A stretch of DNA of 64,000 nt from Ramlibacter alkalitolerans (GCF_016722765.1 NZ_JAEQND010000003.1:186001-250000), one strand, 5' to 3'; shown: positions 8,723 through 18,741, counted from the first letter of the stretch. Translations and numbers: made by a program. Notes: generated by a model not told the origin, from the letters alone.

Positions 8723-10885
8723 ATGAAGGGTGTTCCGGAGTTCTCCGAACTCGCGCAGTTCCTCGTCGCGCCCGGCGCGCCGTATCCCCTGGGCGCCACC
8801 TGCGACGGCGAGGGCGTCAATTTCGCGCTCTATTCCGAACACGCGACCAAGGTGGAGGTCTGCCTGTTCGACGCCGCGGGCAAGGAGTCGCGGATCTGCC
8901 TGCGCGAACAGACGGCTTTCGTCTGGCACGGCTACCTGCGCGGCCTGCAGCCGGGGCAACGCTACGGGTTCCGGGTGCATGGTCCCTACGACCCGGCCCG
9001 CGGCCTTCGCTTCAACCCGCAAATGGTGCTGCTCGATCCGTATGCGCGTGCCGTCGATGGACTGGAGGACTTTTCGCGGGGCGGCTTCGCCTATGTCCCG
9101 GGCTCGCCCGAGGCAGACCTGGAACCGGTGGGCTGCGAGCAGCGCGCCGCACCGCTTGGCATGGTGATCGATCCGTGCTTCGACTGGGGCGACGACCGCT
9201 GGCCCAACACGCCCTGGAACGAAACGGTCCTCTACGAAGCGCACGTGAAGGGCCTCACGATGCTGCATCCGGACGTCCCGCCGAAACTGCGCGGCACCTA
9301 TGCCGGCCTGGCCCATCCGGCCATGCTGCGGTACCTGAAGAAGCTGGGGGTGACCGCGGTCGAACTCATGCCGGTGCACGCGCACGTGGACGATCCCTTC
9401 CTCGTCGACAAGGGCCTGCGCAACTACTGGGGCTATTCGACGCTCGGCTACTTCGCTCCGGACCTGCGCTACAGCGCCTCGTTCCGCCGGGGCGACGCCG
9501 CGGGTGCGGTGCGCGAGTTCAAGGAGATGGTGAAGGCACTCCATTCCGCTGGCCTGGAGGTGATCCTCGACGTGGTCTACAACCACACCGCGGAGGGCAA
9601 CCACCTCGGGCCTACCCTGAGCCTCAAGGGCATTGACAATCCCACCTACTACCGGCTGGTGCCCGAGCAGCCCCGCTACTACTTCGACTACACCGGCACC
9701 GGCAACACGCTCAATGTGCGGCATCCGCAGGCGCTGCAACTCGTCATGGATTCGCTGCGCTACTGGCTCACTTCCATGCACGTCGACGGCTTCCGCTTCG
9801 ACCTGGCCAGCACGCTGGCGCGAGGGCTGCACGAGGTCGACCAGCTTTCCGGCTTCTTCACCATCATCCACCAGGACCCGGTCCTCAGCCGGGCGAAGTT
9901 GATCGCCGAACCGTGGGACGTGGGCGAGGGCGGCTACCAGGTCGGCAACTTCCCCGTGAAGTGGACGGAGTGGAACGGCATCTATCGCGACTCGATCCGC
10001 GCCTTCTGGCGCGGCGAGGGCGGGCGTGCCAGTGACCTGGGCCTGCGGCTCACCGGTTCCAGCGACCTGTACCAGGGCGATGGCCGCAAGCCCTCGGCCA
10101 GCATCAACCTCGTGACGGCGCATGACGGCTTCACGCTGCGCGACCTGGTCACCTACGACCGCAAGCACAACGAGGCGAATGGCGAAGGCAACCGCGACGG
10201 CGACGACCACAACCGCTCGTGGAACTGCGGCGCGGAGGGACCCAGCACCGACGGCCAGGTGAGCGCACTTCGCGTGCGCCAGCAGCGCAATCTGCTGGCG
10301 ACCCTGCTTCTGAGCCAGGGTACGCCGATGCTCGTCGCCGGCGACGAATGCGGTCGTACCCAGCGCGGCAACAACAACGCCTACTGTCAGGATAACGAAA
10401 TCAGCTGGATGGACTGGCAGGGGCGGGACGAAAGCCTGCTGGCCTTCACTCGCAAGCTGCTTCGCATCCGCAGGGGCCACCCGGCGTTGCGGCGGCAGAA
10501 GTTCTTCTCGGGCCGGCCGATTCGCGGTGGCGACATCCGCGACGTGATGTGGTTCCGCCATGACGGGGAGACGATGACCGACGAGGACTGGAACAATCCG
10601 CACACCCAGTCGCTGGCGATGTTCCTCGCCGGCAACGGCCTGGAGGAGACCGACAGTTCCGGCCGGCCGCTGTGCGACGACAACCTGCTGCTGGTCATGT
10701 CGGCATGGAGCCAGGACATGGAGTTCACGCTTCCTGAACTGCCAGGCTGTGCGGGTTGGGAACTGGTCCTGGACACCAGCAGGGACGTTGCGGAGGAAGC
10801 TTGCAGGCCAGGCGAGGCAACCCTGCTCGTCGCGCACTCGCTCAAGCTGTTCCGGTCGCCCCTCGCCGGACCGCCAGCGTCCTGA
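8723..10885 (+). CDS. glgX: Glycogen debranching enzyme GlgX (first copy, isolated)
   Basis: A 720-residue GH13 isoamylase-type enzyme that cleaves alpha-1,6 branches of phosphorylase-trimmed glycogen in the cytoplasm. Residues 20-120 form the N-terminal CBM48 domain ([22 protein letters not shown]). The catalytic barrel has [10 protein letters not shown] (nucleophile Asp), AEPWD (acid Glu) and [13 protein letters not shown] (third acid). Start at 8723 is chosen because CCCGGGAG precedes it by about 8 bases and homology begins just inside; a longer open frame to 8423 is leader. It is 25 kb away from, and opposite to, the operon copy of glgX at 33936, so the genome has two GlgX paralogues. Confidence 0.95.
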   Translation: MKGVPEFSELAQFLVAPGAPYPLGATCDGEGVNFALYSEHATKVEVCLFDAAGKESRICLREQTAFVWHGYLRGLQPGQRYGFRVHGPYDPARGLRFNPQMVLLDPYARAVDGLEDFSRGGFAYVPGSPEADLEPVGCEQRAAPLGMVIDPCFDWGDDRWPNTPWNETVLYEAHVKGLTMLHPDVPPKLRGTYAGLAHPAMLRYLKKLGVTAVELMPVHAHVDDPFLVDKGLRNYWGYSTLGYFAPDLRYSASFRRGDAAGAVREFKEMVKALHSAGLEVILDVVYNHTAEGNHLGPTLSLKGIDNPTYYRLVPEQPRYYFDYTGTGNTLNVRHPQALQLVMDSLRYWLTSMHVDGFRFDLASTLARGLHEVDQLSGFFTIIHQDPVLSRAKLIAEPWDVGEGGYQVGNFPVKWTEWNGIYRDSIRAFWRGEGGRASDLGLRLTGSSDLYQGDGRKPSASINLVTAHDGFTLRDLVTYDRKHNEANGEGNRDGDDHNRSWNCGAEGPSTDGQVSALRVRQQRNLLATLLLSQGTPMLVAGDECGRTQRGNNNAYCQDNEISWMDWQGRDESLLAFTRKLLRIRRGHPALRRQKFFSGRPIRGGDIRDVMWFRHDGETMTDEDWNNPHTQSLAMFLAGNGLEETDSSGRPLCDDNLLLVMSAWSQDMEFTLPELPGCAGWELVLDTSRDVAEEACRPGEATLLVAHSLKLFRSPLAGPPAS

Positions 10886-11128
10886 GCACCGAGGCCCGCA
10901 GTCGCGGCCGGGTCTGCTCTTACGGAAACCGGGCCTTGCGCCTAGCATTCCGCGGCCGGCGCTCGCCGCGGCCGTGCGGCAGGATCGCATTTGTCCAAAC
11001 AGATCCCGGCCGGCGGGTACGAAATCCCGCCGTCGGAGTGCGCGTACAGCGTCGCCTCGTGGGGTCCGAGTTGGTCGCTCCTCCGGCGCCTCCACCTGCA
11101 ATGTGTTCGAATTTCCGGGAGATCCGAA

Positions 11129-11707
11129 ATGCAGTCCAGACCCACCGTGCAGGCCGCACTGGCCGCATCCTTGCTTGCACTCGCTTGTGGCGCGAATGCG
11201 CAGCAGTACATCGTCGGCAGCGCCGACATGGACCATGATGGCATCGCCAACCGCTACGACCGCGACAGGGACGGCGACAAGGTCCCGAACTCCCGGGACC
11301 GCCACCCAAACCGGTTCGACCGGGTGGCGCGAACCGGCCCCCGCGGCGACCTCGACCACGACGGCGTGCAGAACCGCTACGACCGGGATCGCGATGGCGA
11401 CGGCATCGTCAACGGGCGCGACTCCCATCCTGACCGCTTCGACAAGCGCGTCGCGCGCAACGGGCCGCGGGGCGACCGCGATGGCGATGGGATCCAGAAT
11501 CGGCACGACCACGATCGCGACGGCGACGGGGTCGCGAACCGGCGCGACCCCCATCCGGATCGCAAGGATGTCGCAGGCGTCGGGCGCACCGGGCCGGGAA
11601 ACGATCTCGACGGCGACGGCATCCAGAATCGCCACGACCGCGATCGCGATGGTGACGGAGTGCGCAACCGCAGAGATGACCACCCGAACCTTCGGCAGCG
11701 CGGCTAG
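11129..11707 (+). CDS. Exported Asp-rich repeat protein (thrombospondin type 3-like, calcium-binding type)
   Basis: A 192-residue protein. Start at 11129 has GGGAGA 6-7 bases upstream; a longer frame from 10991 is unlikely. Residues 1-23 are a signal peptide (hydrophobic core, ANAQ cleavage-like end). The mature part is four tandem repeats of 33-40 residues with the plan DxDxDGxxNRxDxDxDGDxxxNxxDxHPxR. This is the pattern of thrombospondin type 3 / EF-hand-like loops in which aspartates bind Ca2+. The chain is rich in Asp and Arg and has no enzymatic domain. Role unknown; secreted or periplasmic Ca2+ binding is inferred from the repeats. Monocistronic, convergent with tRNA-Asn. Confidence 0.75.
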   Translation: MQSRPTVQAALAASLLALACGANAQQYIVGSADMDHDGIANRYDRDRDGDKVPNSRDRHPNRFDRVARTGPRGDLDHDGVQNRYDRDRDGDGIVNGRDSHPDRFDKRVARNGPRGDRDGDGIQNRHDHDRDGDGVANRRDPHPDRKDVAGVGRTGPGNDLDGDGIQNRHDRDRDGDGVRNRRDDHPNLRQRG

Positions 11708-11771
11708 GGTTGGTGGGGCGGGACCAGACCATTCCTCGCGAAGCTGAGGCCGCTTCATCTGTCTGAAACGC

Positions 11772-11807
11772 AAAAGAGTCAGCAGGCGCTAACCTGCTGA
11801 CTCTTTT
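11772..11807. terminator. Perfect hairpin terminator between the repeat protein and tRNA-Asn
   Basis: Arms AAAAGAGTCAGCAGG (11772-11786) and CCTGCTGACTCTTTT (11793-11807) pair over 15 bases with a 6-base loop. Runs of A and T flank both sides, so it can end transcription in both directions: the plus-strand gene at 11129 and the minus-strand tRNA. Confidence 0.88.
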
Positions 11808-11813
11808 CTTGTT

Positions 11814-11889
11814 TGGCTCCCCGACCTGGGCTCGAACCAGGGACCTACGGATTAACAGTCCGGCGCTCTACCGACTGAGCTATCGGGGA
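11814..11889 (-). tRNA. tRNA-Asn (anticodon GTT)
   Basis: A 76-base tRNA on the minus strand. The acceptor stem TCCCCGA pairs with TCGGGGA, the anticodon loop reads CTGTTAA (GTT), the T loop is GGTTCGAGCC, and the CCA end is encoded at 11814-11816. A terminator lies 6 bases beyond the 3' end. Confidence 0.97.
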
Positions 11890-11900
11890 ACAAGCCTTAG

Positions 11901-11906
11901 ATTATA
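11901..11906 (-). promoter_or_regulatory. -10 box of tRNA-Asn
   Basis: TATAAT on the minus strand, 11 bases before the tRNA 5' end, a perfect sigma-70 -10 hexamer in otherwise GC-rich DNA. A good -35 hexamer is not seen at the expected distance. Confidence 0.65.
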
Positions 11907-11954
11907 TACAGCTTTTCTGGCTCATCCGTGCGCGGGCCGAGATTCAGCAAATCG

Positions 11955-13070
11955 TCAGTCGAACACCGGCGTCTCGACGCCCAGCACCTTGTGCAGCTTC
12001 GGGCTGGTGGTCGTGTACTGCAGGTGGATCTTTCCCTTCTCGGGGAAGATGATGGGCGCGGCGCCGAAGGCGGCCAGCGCGCACTCGTGGAAGCCGGAGA
12101 GGATCAGCTTCTTCTTGCCCGGATAGGTGTTGATGTCGCCCACCGCGAAGATGCCCGGCACGTTGGTCGAGAACTTCTCGGTGTCCACCTTCAGCTGCTT
12201 GCGCTCGATGTCCAGGCCCCAGTCGGCGATCGGGCCCAGCTTGGGCGACAGGCCAAAGAAGACCAGCAGCATGTCCGTCGGCACGGTGCGGGTGACGCCA
12301 TCGCCGCCGGTGACCTTGGCGGCCGTCAGCTTGCCGTCCTTTTCCTCGTAGCCGGTCACCTGGCCGACGATGAACTGCATCTCCATCTGCTCGCACAGTT
12401 CGTGCATCCGGGCCACCGAGGCGGGCGCGGCACGGAAGCCGTCGCGGCGGTGCACCAGGATCACGCTCTCGGCCTTGTTGGTGTTGCCGTCCTCGTTGCC
12501 GGGCGTGAAGTTCAGCGCCCAGTCCAGCGCGGAGTCGCCGCCGCCCACCACCAGCAGGTTCTTGCCGGCGAACTCGGCCGGGCTGCGCACGCGGTAGAAG
12601 AGCTGCCTGCCCTCGAACTTGTCGAGGCCTTCCACCTTCAGCGTCCGCGGCTCGAAGGCGCCCACGCCCGCCGCGATGAAGATGGTCTTGGTGAGGAATT
12701 TCGTGCTCTTGGAGGTCTCGACGTAGAAGCGGCCGTCGTCCTGCTGCTCGACCACCGTGACGGTCTGCCCCAGGTGGAAGGTGGCGCCGAAGGGCTCGAT
12801 CTGCTTGAGCAGCGAATCCGTCAGTTCCTTGCCGGTGCAGACCGGGATCGCCGGGATGTCGTAGATCGGCTTGTCGGGATAGAGCTCGATCGGCTGGCCG
12901 CCGGGGTAGGCGAGCGAGTCGATGACGTGCGCCTTGATCTCCAGCAGGCCGAGTTCGAACACCTGGAACAGGCCCACGGGACCCGCGCCGATGATCACGG
13001 CATCCGTCTCGATCGGGCCGTCATGGGCGGCGGCGGTCTTGATCACTTCTTCGTTGAGATTGGGTTCCAT
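11955..13070 (-). CDS. Ferredoxin/flavodoxin--NADP+ reductase, thioredoxin-reductase-like type
   Basis: A 371-residue two-dinucleotide-domain flavoprotein. FAD binding: [11 protein letters not shown] near residue 25. NADPH binding: [15 protein letters not shown] near residue 175. C-terminal FAD motif: [12 protein letters not shown] near residue 315. The CxxC disulfide of thioredoxin reductase is absent, as in type 2 ferredoxin-NADP reductases. It lies 5 bases downstream of fdxA, so ferredoxin and its reductase are one unit that could feed electrons to CysH/CysI upstream on the same strand or to other reductases. Start at 13070 is the only ATG before the family-like region. Confidence 0.9.
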   Translation of the reverse strand: MEPNLNEEVIKTAAAHDGPIETDAVIIGAGPVGLFQVFELGLLEIKAHVIDSLAYPGGQPIELYPDKPIYDIPAIPVCTGKELTDSLLKQIEPFGATFHLGQTVTVVEQQDDGRFYVETSKSTKFLTKTIFIAAGVGAFEPRTLKVEGLDKFEGRQLFYRVRSPAEFAGKNLLVVGGGDSALDWALNFTPGNEDGNTNKAESVILVHRRDGFRAAPASVARMHELCEQMEMQFIVGQVTGYEEKDGKLTAAKVTGGDGVTRTVPTDMLLVFFGLSPKLGPIADWGLDIERKQLKVDTEKFSTNVPGIFAVGDINTYPGKKKLILSGFHECALAAFGAAPIIFPEKGKIHLQYTTTSPKLHKVLGVETPVFD

Positions 13071-13075
13071 GGTCC

Positions 13076-13405
13076 TTACTTGACAAGCTCCTTGAGCTTG
13101 TCTTTCCTGTCTTTCCATTCCTCCGCATCCGGCAGCGCGGGCTTGCGCTTGGTGATGCTCTTCCAGCCGGGGGCATGCGACAGCTGGGCGTTCAACTTGG
13201 TGAACGCGACCTGGTCGGCCGGCACGTCTTCTTCCGCGTAGATCGCGTTGACCGGGCATTCCGGGATGCACACCGCGCAGTCGATGCACTCGTCCGGGTC
13301 GATCACCAGCATGTTCGGCCCCTCGCGGAAACAGTCCACGGGGCAGACGTCCACGCAATCGGTGTACTTGCAGCGGATACAGGTTTCGGTGACGACGTGT
13401 GTCAT
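13076..13405 (-). CDS. fdxA: 7Fe ferredoxin FdxA
   Basis: A 109-residue ferredoxin with the Cys layout of the Azotobacter-type 7Fe ferredoxins: [17 protein letters not shown] at the N terminus and [12 protein letters not shown] near residue 40. These bind one [3Fe-4S] and one [4Fe-4S] cluster. The C-terminal extension of about 50 residues ([19 protein letters not shown]) is also typical. It is a cytoplasmic one-electron carrier, encoded directly before its likely NADP+ reductase. TAAAAT on the minus strand at 13435-13440 could be the -10 box of a promoter separate from the cys operon. Confidence 0.95.
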   Translation of the reverse strand: MTHVVTETCIRCKYTDCVDVCPVDCFREGPNMLVIDPDECIDCAVCIPECPVNAIYAEEDVPADQVAFTKLNAQLSHAPGWKSITKRKPALPDAEEWKDRKDKLKELVK

Positions 13406-13499
13406 TGTTGTACGGCAGGTCGGGGGAAGCGCCGATTTTACCGGGTCATGCAGGGCGGCCCTTGTGCCTGCCCGTATGCCCCCGCGGGTTTGCGCTGTG

Positions 13500-14771
13500 T
13501 CAACCGACGAGCACGGCCCCGGAGGTCTTGTGCGTGGCGGTATCCACCAGCACCAGCGCACCCAGGGACCGCGAGCGCGCATAGGGCAGGGTGGCCAGCG
13601 GCTCCTGCAGGCTCAGTTCCACGTGGCCGATGCCATTGGGCTCCAGGTGGTCGGCGTCGTGTTCGGCCAGCGTGTTCACGTCCAGCTTGTGCACGATGCG
13701 CTTCACCTTGGCCTTCACCCAGCGGTGGCCGTGCAGCGCCCAATAGGCGCGGCCGGCGACCAGCGGCTCGTCGTCGAGCCACGCGACCGTGGCGCGGATC
13801 TCGCGCGTGGGCGCGAAGGCGCCGGGCGCCAGCAGCCAGTCGCCGCGCGAGACGTCCACCTCGCGGTCCAGGATGATGCCGGCGCTGTGGCGGGCACCGA
13901 TCTCGGTCGGCGTGCGCGCGTGATCCAGCACCTGCGCCACCTTCGCGGCCCGGCCGCCCGGAAGCACCGTGACTTCATCGCCCGGCCGCACGCTGCCGGT
14001 GGCCACGCGGCCCCAGAACACGCGGCGGCCCTGCGAGGTGTCCGCGGACGACGCGAACTTTTCCACCCACTGCACCGGGAAGGCGAAGGCTTCGGTGGTC
14101 TCCGCCGGCGTCACATCGATCTGCTCCAGCAGGGTCAGCAGCGCGAGGCCGTGGTAGCCGCACCAGCCGGGCTCGGCCTCGACCACGTTGTGGCCCTTCA
14201 GCGCGGAGATCGGCACGATCGCGCGGGCCTCGATGTTCCCCGCCTGCGTGAAGCGTTCCAGCGCATCGCGGATGTTGGTGAAGGCCACCGTGGGATCCGC
14301 CACCGCATCGAGCTTGTTCACCGCGAAGACGATGGCGGGCACGCGCAGCAGCTTGCACAGCAGCGTGTGGCGGCGTGTCTGCGGCAGCAGTTCCAGCCCC
14401 GGCTGCTGCCACTTGAGCTTGGTCGCGTCGACCAGCACCACGGCGGCGTCGGCGCTCGAGGCCGCCGTCACCATGTTGCGGGTGTACTGCTCGTGGCCCG
14501 GCGCGTCGCCGATGATGAACTTGCGCGCCGGGGTGGCGAAGTAGCGGTAGGCCACGTCGATCGTGATGCCCTGTTCGCGCTCGGCGGACAGGCCGTCGGT
14601 CAGCAGCGCGAGGTCGGCCTCGCCGGACTTGGAGACGGAGGCGAGCTGGTCCTGCAGGACGGCGCGGCTGTCCACCAGCAGGCGCCCGATCAGGGTGCTC
14701 TTGCCGTCGTCGACGCTGCCGCAGGTGATGAAGCGCAGTGCGGCGTCGTGGTCGGTGAGGGTCACGGTCAT
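13500..14771 (-). CDS. cysN: Sulfate adenylyltransferase subunit 1 (GTPase)
   Basis: A 423-residue GTPase that drives ATP sulfurylase: sulfate + ATP gives APS, coupled to GTP hydrolysis. Seen motifs are GSVDDGKST (P-loop, about residue 18), [12 protein letters not shown] (switch II) and NKLD. The length fits CysN alone; there is no fused APS kinase domain as in CysNC. The start overlaps the cysD stop by one base. It is the last gene of the minus-strand operon cysI-DUF934-cysH-cysD-cysN. Confidence 0.96.
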   Translation of the reverse strand: MTVTLTDHDAALRFITCGSVDDGKSTLIGRLLVDSRAVLQDQLASVSKSGEADLALLTDGLSAEREQGITIDVAYRYFATPARKFIIGDAPGHEQYTRNMVTAASSADAAVVLVDATKLKWQQPGLELLPQTRRHTLLCKLLRVPAIVFAVNKLDAVADPTVAFTNIRDALERFTQAGNIEARAIVPISALKGHNVVEAEPGWCGYHGLALLTLLEQIDVTPAETTEAFAFPVQWVEKFASSADTSQGRRVFWGRVATGSVRPGDEVTVLPGGRAAKVAQVLDHARTPTEIGARHSAGIILDREVDVSRGDWLLAPGAFAPTREIRATVAWLDDEPLVAGRAYWALHGHRWVKAKVKRIVHKLDVNTLAEHDADHLEPNGIGHVELSLQEPLATLPYARSRSLGALVLVDTATHKTSGAVLVG

Positions 14772-15703
14772 CAGAAATATCCGTCCTTCTTGCGCTTTTC
14801 CATGGAGGCGTCGGAGGTCTTGTCGTCCATCCGCGTGGCGCCCCGCTCGCTCACGTCGGCCAGCAGCGTCTCCGCCACCACCTCGCTGGCATTCGAGGCC
14901 GGGCTTTCCACCGGGCAGGTGCAGGTGATGTCGCCGACGGTGCGAAAGCGCACGGTGCGCGTCACGACCTCTTCACCGGCCTTGGGTTGCGTCAGGTCCG
15001 TCACCGGAACCAGCAGCCCGCGGCGCTCGACCACCTGGCGCCGGTGCGCGTAATAGATGGAGGGCAGGTCGATGGCCTCGCGTTCGATGTACTGCCACAC
15101 GTCCAGCTCGGTCCAGTTCGAGATGGGGAACACGCGGAAGTGCTCGCCCGGGTGCAGGCGCGTGTTGAACAGCGTCCAGAGTTCGGGGCGCTGCGCCTTC
15201 GGCTGCCACTGCCCGAAGCTGTCGCGGTGCGAGAAGATGCGTTCCTTGGCACGGGCCTTCTCCTCGTCGCGGCGGGCGCCGCCGATCAGCGCGTCGAAGC
15301 CGAATTCCTCGATCGCCTCCAGCAGCGTGACGGACTGGTGGGCGTTGCGGCTCTCGTCGGGGCGCGCCAGGCGCACGGTGCCCCGGCGCATCGAATCTTC
15401 CACGCTGCGCACGATCAGTTCGGCACCGAGCTGCTCCGCGCGGTGGTCCCGGAAGTCCGTGACCTCGCGGAAGTTGTGCCCGGTGTCTATCATCAGCAGC
15501 GGATACGGGATGCGCCCGCTGCCGAAGGCCTTCTCGGCGCATTTCAGCAGGACCAGCGAGTCCTTGCCGCCCGAGAACAGCAGCGTCGGCCGCTCGAAGG
15601 CCCCCGCCACTTCACGCAGGATGAAGATGGCTTCTTCCTCCAGCGCGTCGAGGTGCCGGTTGCTGATGCGGCCCAGGAGCTGGGGTTCGGTGCGTGCGTT
15701 CAT
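14771..15703 (-). CDS. cysD: Sulfate adenylyltransferase subunit 2
   Basis: A 310-residue ATP pyrophosphatase-fold subunit that adenylates sulfate together with CysN. The PP-loop LLFSGGKDSLVLL lies near residue 40; the C terminus ends in KRKKDGYF as in the family. The ATG at 15703 overlaps the cysH stop (bases 15700-15703). A longer in-frame extension to 15769 would intrude into cysH and lacks family signal. Cytoplasmic, assimilatory. Confidence 0.96.
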   Translation of the reverse strand: MNARTEPQLLGRISNRHLDALEEEAIFILREVAGAFERPTLLFSGGKDSLVLLKCAEKAFGSGRIPYPLLMIDTGHNFREVTDFRDHRAEQLGAELIVRSVEDSMRRGTVRLARPDESRNAHQSVTLLEAIEEFGFDALIGGARRDEEKARAKERIFSHRDSFGQWQPKAQRPELWTLFNTRLHPGEHFRVFPISNWTELDVWQYIEREAIDLPSIYYAHRRQVVERRGLLVPVTDLTQPKAGEEVVTRTVRFRTVGDITCTCPVESPASNASEVVAETLLADVSERGATRMDDKTSDASMEKRKKDGYF

Positions 15704-16437
15704 GCGGCGGCCTTTTCTTCTGTCTTGACGTGAAGCCCGCACTCTTTCGCGGCCTCGTCCTCCCACCACCAGCGTCCCGAGCGGAAGTCCTCACCGAGGC
15801 TGATCGCCCGGGTGCAGGGCGCGCAGCCGATGCTGGGATAGAACTGGTCGTGCAGCGGGTTGTAGTCGACCCCGTTGACGCTGATGTAGTGCCAGACGTC
15901 GCCCCAGGTCCAGTTGGCCAGGGGATTCAGCTTGGTCCGGCCGTTCGTGGCGACCTCCGATGCATCCACCAGGGGCACGTCGGCGCGCGCGGCGGACTGC
16001 TCGCGGCGAAGCCCGGTGATCCAGGCTTTCTGCCCCGCCAGCGCGCGCGCGAGCGGCTCCAGCTTGCGGATGTGACAGCAACTCTTGCGCAGCGCGATGC
16101 TGCGGTACATGGCCTCGCGGCCCTCCCGCGCGACGAACTGGATCACGGACTCCTGCACCGGCCGGTAAACCTCCACCGGCGCGCGCGAGCTCGCCTGGGT
16201 GCGTGCCAGCAGGTCCAGCGTTTCCTGGTGCAGCTCACCGGTCTCCAGCACGAACACCGGGATGTCCAGCTCCAGCGCGTTGATCAGGTGCGTGATCACG
16301 ACGTCCTCGGCGCCCAGGCTGGACGCCTGCTTCAGCGGCGTGAACTCGGAAGCGGCCTGGATCAGCAGCCGCTGCGTCTCGGCGAGCCTGGCTTCGAAAT
16401 CCTTCGAAGGCCGCGCGTGCAGGTCGATGGCGCTCAT
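15700..16437 (-). CDS. cysH: Adenylyl-sulfate (APS) reductase, CysH family with Fe-S cysteines
   Basis: A 245-residue CysH-family protein. It carries both Cys pairs that bind a [4Fe-4S] cluster, KSCCHIRK and GCAPCTR, plus the catalytic ECGLH motif at the C terminus. In this family these pairs mark enzymes that use APS directly, whereas enterobacterial PAPS reductases lack them. That agrees with the absence of an APS kinase (cysC) in the operon. The product is sulfite, passed to CysI. Overlaps cysD by 4 bases. Confidence 0.94.
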   Translation of the reverse strand: MSAIDLHARPSKDFEARLAETQRLLIQAASEFTPLKQASSLGAEDVVITHLINALELDIPVFVLETGELHQETLDLLARTQASSRAPVEVYRPVQESVIQFVAREGREAMYRSIALRKSCCHIRKLEPLARALAGQKAWITGLRREQSAARADVPLVDASEVATNGRTKLNPLANWTWGDVWHYISVNGVDYNPLHDQFYPSIGCAPCTRAISLGEDFRSGRWWWEDEAAKECGLHVKTEEKAAA

Positions 16438-16438
16438 G

Positions 16439-16828
16439 TCAGCTTCGGGCGAACAGCGGCTGGGGCGTCACTACGTCGGCCTGGTAGAAGGCGGCGTAGC
16501 GGTCGAACTGGCGCTGGGCGTCGGCGATGTCCTTGCCTTCCTTGAGCACCGCGCTGGAAAAGCCGGTGCGCTGCATCTGCACCAGCTGGTCGATCAGCAC
16601 GTCGCCGGTGGCGCGGATGTCGCCCGTGAACTTGCGGCGGCGCCGCAGCAGGTAGGCCTGGCTGAACGCGCGGCCGTCGCTGAACTTGGGGAAGTGCAGC
16701 TCGATGCGGTCGACGCCTTCGAGCGGCAACTCGGCGACGTCGGCGTCGTTGGCGACCACCAGCACGTTCACGTTCTCTTCCGCCTGCACGTCCTCGGCCT
16801 GCAGGATCCTGATCACACGCGCGGTCAT
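16439..16828 (-). CDS. DUF934 protein of the assimilatory sulfate operon
   Basis: A 129-residue protein of the DUF934 family, regularly found between cysI and cysH in proteobacteria. The core IELHFPKFSDGRAFSQAYLLR is the family hallmark. It may act in electron transfer or assembly for the sulfite reductase, but no activity is established. It starts inside the last codons of cysI (ATGA overlap at 16825-16828) and ends one base before the cysH start. Confidence 0.9.
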   Translation of the reverse strand: MTARVIRILQAEDVQAEENVNVLVVANDADVAELPLEGVDRIELHFPKFSDGRAFSQAYLLRRRRKFTGDIRATGDVLIDQLVQMQRTGFSSAVLKEGKDIADAQRQFDRYAAFYQADVVTPQPLFARS

Positions 16829-18654
16829 GCGACTTCCCTTTCGACGAAACGGGCGCCATTGGCGGCCGCCTTGAACGGCTCGTGGCCCACGCGGCGCAGC
16901 GTGGCGATGAAGGTTTCGAACCTGCCGTCGCCCGTGGGCTGGCGCAGCTGGCGGTAGGCGTCGATCAGGGCGTCGATCACGCCGGGCACTTCCTCCTTCG
17001 CGAAGGAGGGGCCGACGATCTTGCCGGGGGTGGCCGGGCCGGAGAGCTCCGAGCCGTTGGAGCCGCCGAGCGTGATCTGGTACCACTCCTTGCCGTCCTT
17101 GTCGACGCCGAGGATGCCGATGTGGCCGGCATGGTGGTGGCCGCAGGAATTGATGCAGCCGGAGAAGTTCAGGTCGATCTCGCCGATGTCGTGTTCCTCG
17201 TCGAGGTCCTGGAAGCGCTCGGTGATGGCTTCGGCGATCGGCAGCGAGCGCGCGTTGGCCAGCGAGCAGAAGTCGCCGCCGGGGCAGGCGATCATGTCGG
17301 TGATCAGGCCGATGTTCGGGCGCGCCAGGCCCAGCTTGCGGGCGGCCGCCCACAACTCCGGCAGGTCGTCCTGGTGCACCCAGGGCAGCAGCAGGTTCTG
17401 TTCGTGCGTGACGCGCGCCTCGCCGGCGGAGAAGCGCTCCGCCAGGTCGGCGCAGGCATCGAACTGGTCGGCGTTGCAGTCGCCGGGGTTCTGGCCCAGG
17501 CGCTTGAACGACAGCACCACGGCGCGCAGCTCGGGGTTGCGGTGCGGCAGCACATTGCGCTGCAGCCAGCGGTCGTACAGCGGGTCGGCCTCGGCGTCGG
17601 CGCGGATGATCTCGTGCACGCGCGCATCGGCGGAGTCCCGCTGCGGGCGCCGGACCTCGGGGGCGACGAACTGCGCGGCGATGCGCGCGTATTCGGCCTG
17701 CGTGATGGTGTGCGGCGCGCCGTCGATCTCCAGGATCTGGCGGAATTCCTCTTCCACCTTGTCGATGTAGCGCTGGCCCTCGGCCTTCACCAGGATCTTG
17801 ATGCGGGCCTTCCACACGTTGTCGCGGCGGCCGTACTGGTTGTAGACGCGGATGCAGGCCTCGAGGTAGGAGAGGATGTGCCGCCACTGCACGAACTCGC
17901 GCACCACGGTGGCGATCACCGGCGTGCGGCCCATGCCGCCGCCCACCAGCACCTTGAAGCCCAGTTCGCCGGCCTCGTCCTTCACGAGCTGCAGGCTGAT
18001 GTCGTACCAGCCCAGGGCCGCCCGGTCTTCCTTCGCGCCATTGAGCGCGATCTTGAACTTGCGCGGCAGGAACGCGAATTCCGGGTGCACCGCGGCCCAC
18101 TGGCGGATGATCTCCGCGAACGGGCGCGGATCGGCGATCTCGTCGACGGCGATGCCCGCCAGCGCTTCGGTCGTGATGTTGCGGATGGCGTTGCCGCTGG
18201 TCTGGATGCCGTGCATGTTCACGCTGGCCAGCAGCTCCATCACGTCGGCCGCCCTGGTGATCGGGATCCAGTTGAACTGCACGTTGGTGCGCGTGCTGAA
18301 GTGGCCGTAGCCGTAGTTCAGCTTGGTCACCACCTGGCGGTTAGTGCCGGAGATGGGCACCGGGCCGAGGGCCAGCTGCTTTTCCTGCGCCTCGGCCAGC
18401 AGCGCGGGATCCGGCCGGTCGTATTCGCGCGCCACCCGGGCCAGCACGCGCAGCTGCGCACTGGAGAGCTCGCCGTAAGGCACCGAGATGCGCGCCATCG
18501 GCGCGTAGCGCTGGATGTACCAGCCGTTCTGCAGCCGCAGCGGCCGCAGTTCCTCGTCCGAGAGCTTGCCCGCCTGCCAGCGTTCCAGCTGGTCGCGGAA
18601 CTGGGCGGCGCGGGCGCGCACGAACTGCCGGTCGAATTCTGTGTATTGGTACAT
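16825..18654 (-). CDS. cysI: Assimilatory nitrite/sulfite reductase hemoprotein
   Basis: A 609-residue siroheme/[4Fe-4S] enzyme that reduces sulfite to sulfide with six electrons. Two ferredoxin-like half domains and two siroheme domains are in the usual order. The cluster-binding cysteines are in IACPGGDFCSLA and SGCINSCGHHH. No flavoprotein subunit (cysJ) is next to it, so electrons probably come from a ferredoxin; fdxA and its reductase lie about 3.4 kb downstream on the same strand. First gene of the operon; a motif shared with the sbp promoter lies about 90 bases upstream. Confidence 0.93.
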   Translation of the reverse strand: MYQYTEFDRQFVRARAAQFRDQLERWQAGKLSDEELRPLRLQNGWYIQRYAPMARISVPYGELSSAQLRVLARVAREYDRPDPALLAEAQEKQLALGPVPISGTNRQVVTKLNYGYGHFSTRTNVQFNWIPITRAADVMELLASVNMHGIQTSGNAIRNITTEALAGIAVDEIADPRPFAEIIRQWAAVHPEFAFLPRKFKIALNGAKEDRAALGWYDISLQLVKDEAGELGFKVLVGGGMGRTPVIATVVREFVQWRHILSYLEACIRVYNQYGRRDNVWKARIKILVKAEGQRYIDKVEEEFRQILEIDGAPHTITQAEYARIAAQFVAPEVRRPQRDSADARVHEIIRADAEADPLYDRWLQRNVLPHRNPELRAVVLSFKRLGQNPGDCNADQFDACADLAERFSAGEARVTHEQNLLLPWVHQDDLPELWAAARKLGLARPNIGLITDMIACPGGDFCSLANARSLPIAEAITERFQDLDEEHDIGEIDLNFSGCINSCGHHHAGHIGILGVDKDGKEWYQITLGGSNGSELSGPATPGKIVGPSFAKEEVPGVIDALIDAYRQLRQPTGDGRFETFIATLRRVGHEPFKAAANGARFVEREVA

Positions 18655-18741
18655 GGAGCAAGCCTGGGCGGCCCCTTACGGAGCCGGAGCCGAGACTTTA
18701 GGGAAGGGCGTTATGGGCGCGAACTATTTTTTTGTTCGCCT

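Noticed and set aside
8535..8726. A 63-codon frame overlapping the first glgX start
   Set aside because: It is Arg/Ala/His-rich with no ribosome site and no protein-like pattern; treated as leader.
11809..12126. Frame beginning MFGSPTWARTRDLRINSPALY
   Set aside because: It reads the antisense strand of tRNA-Asn and then the antisense of the ferredoxin reductase gene.
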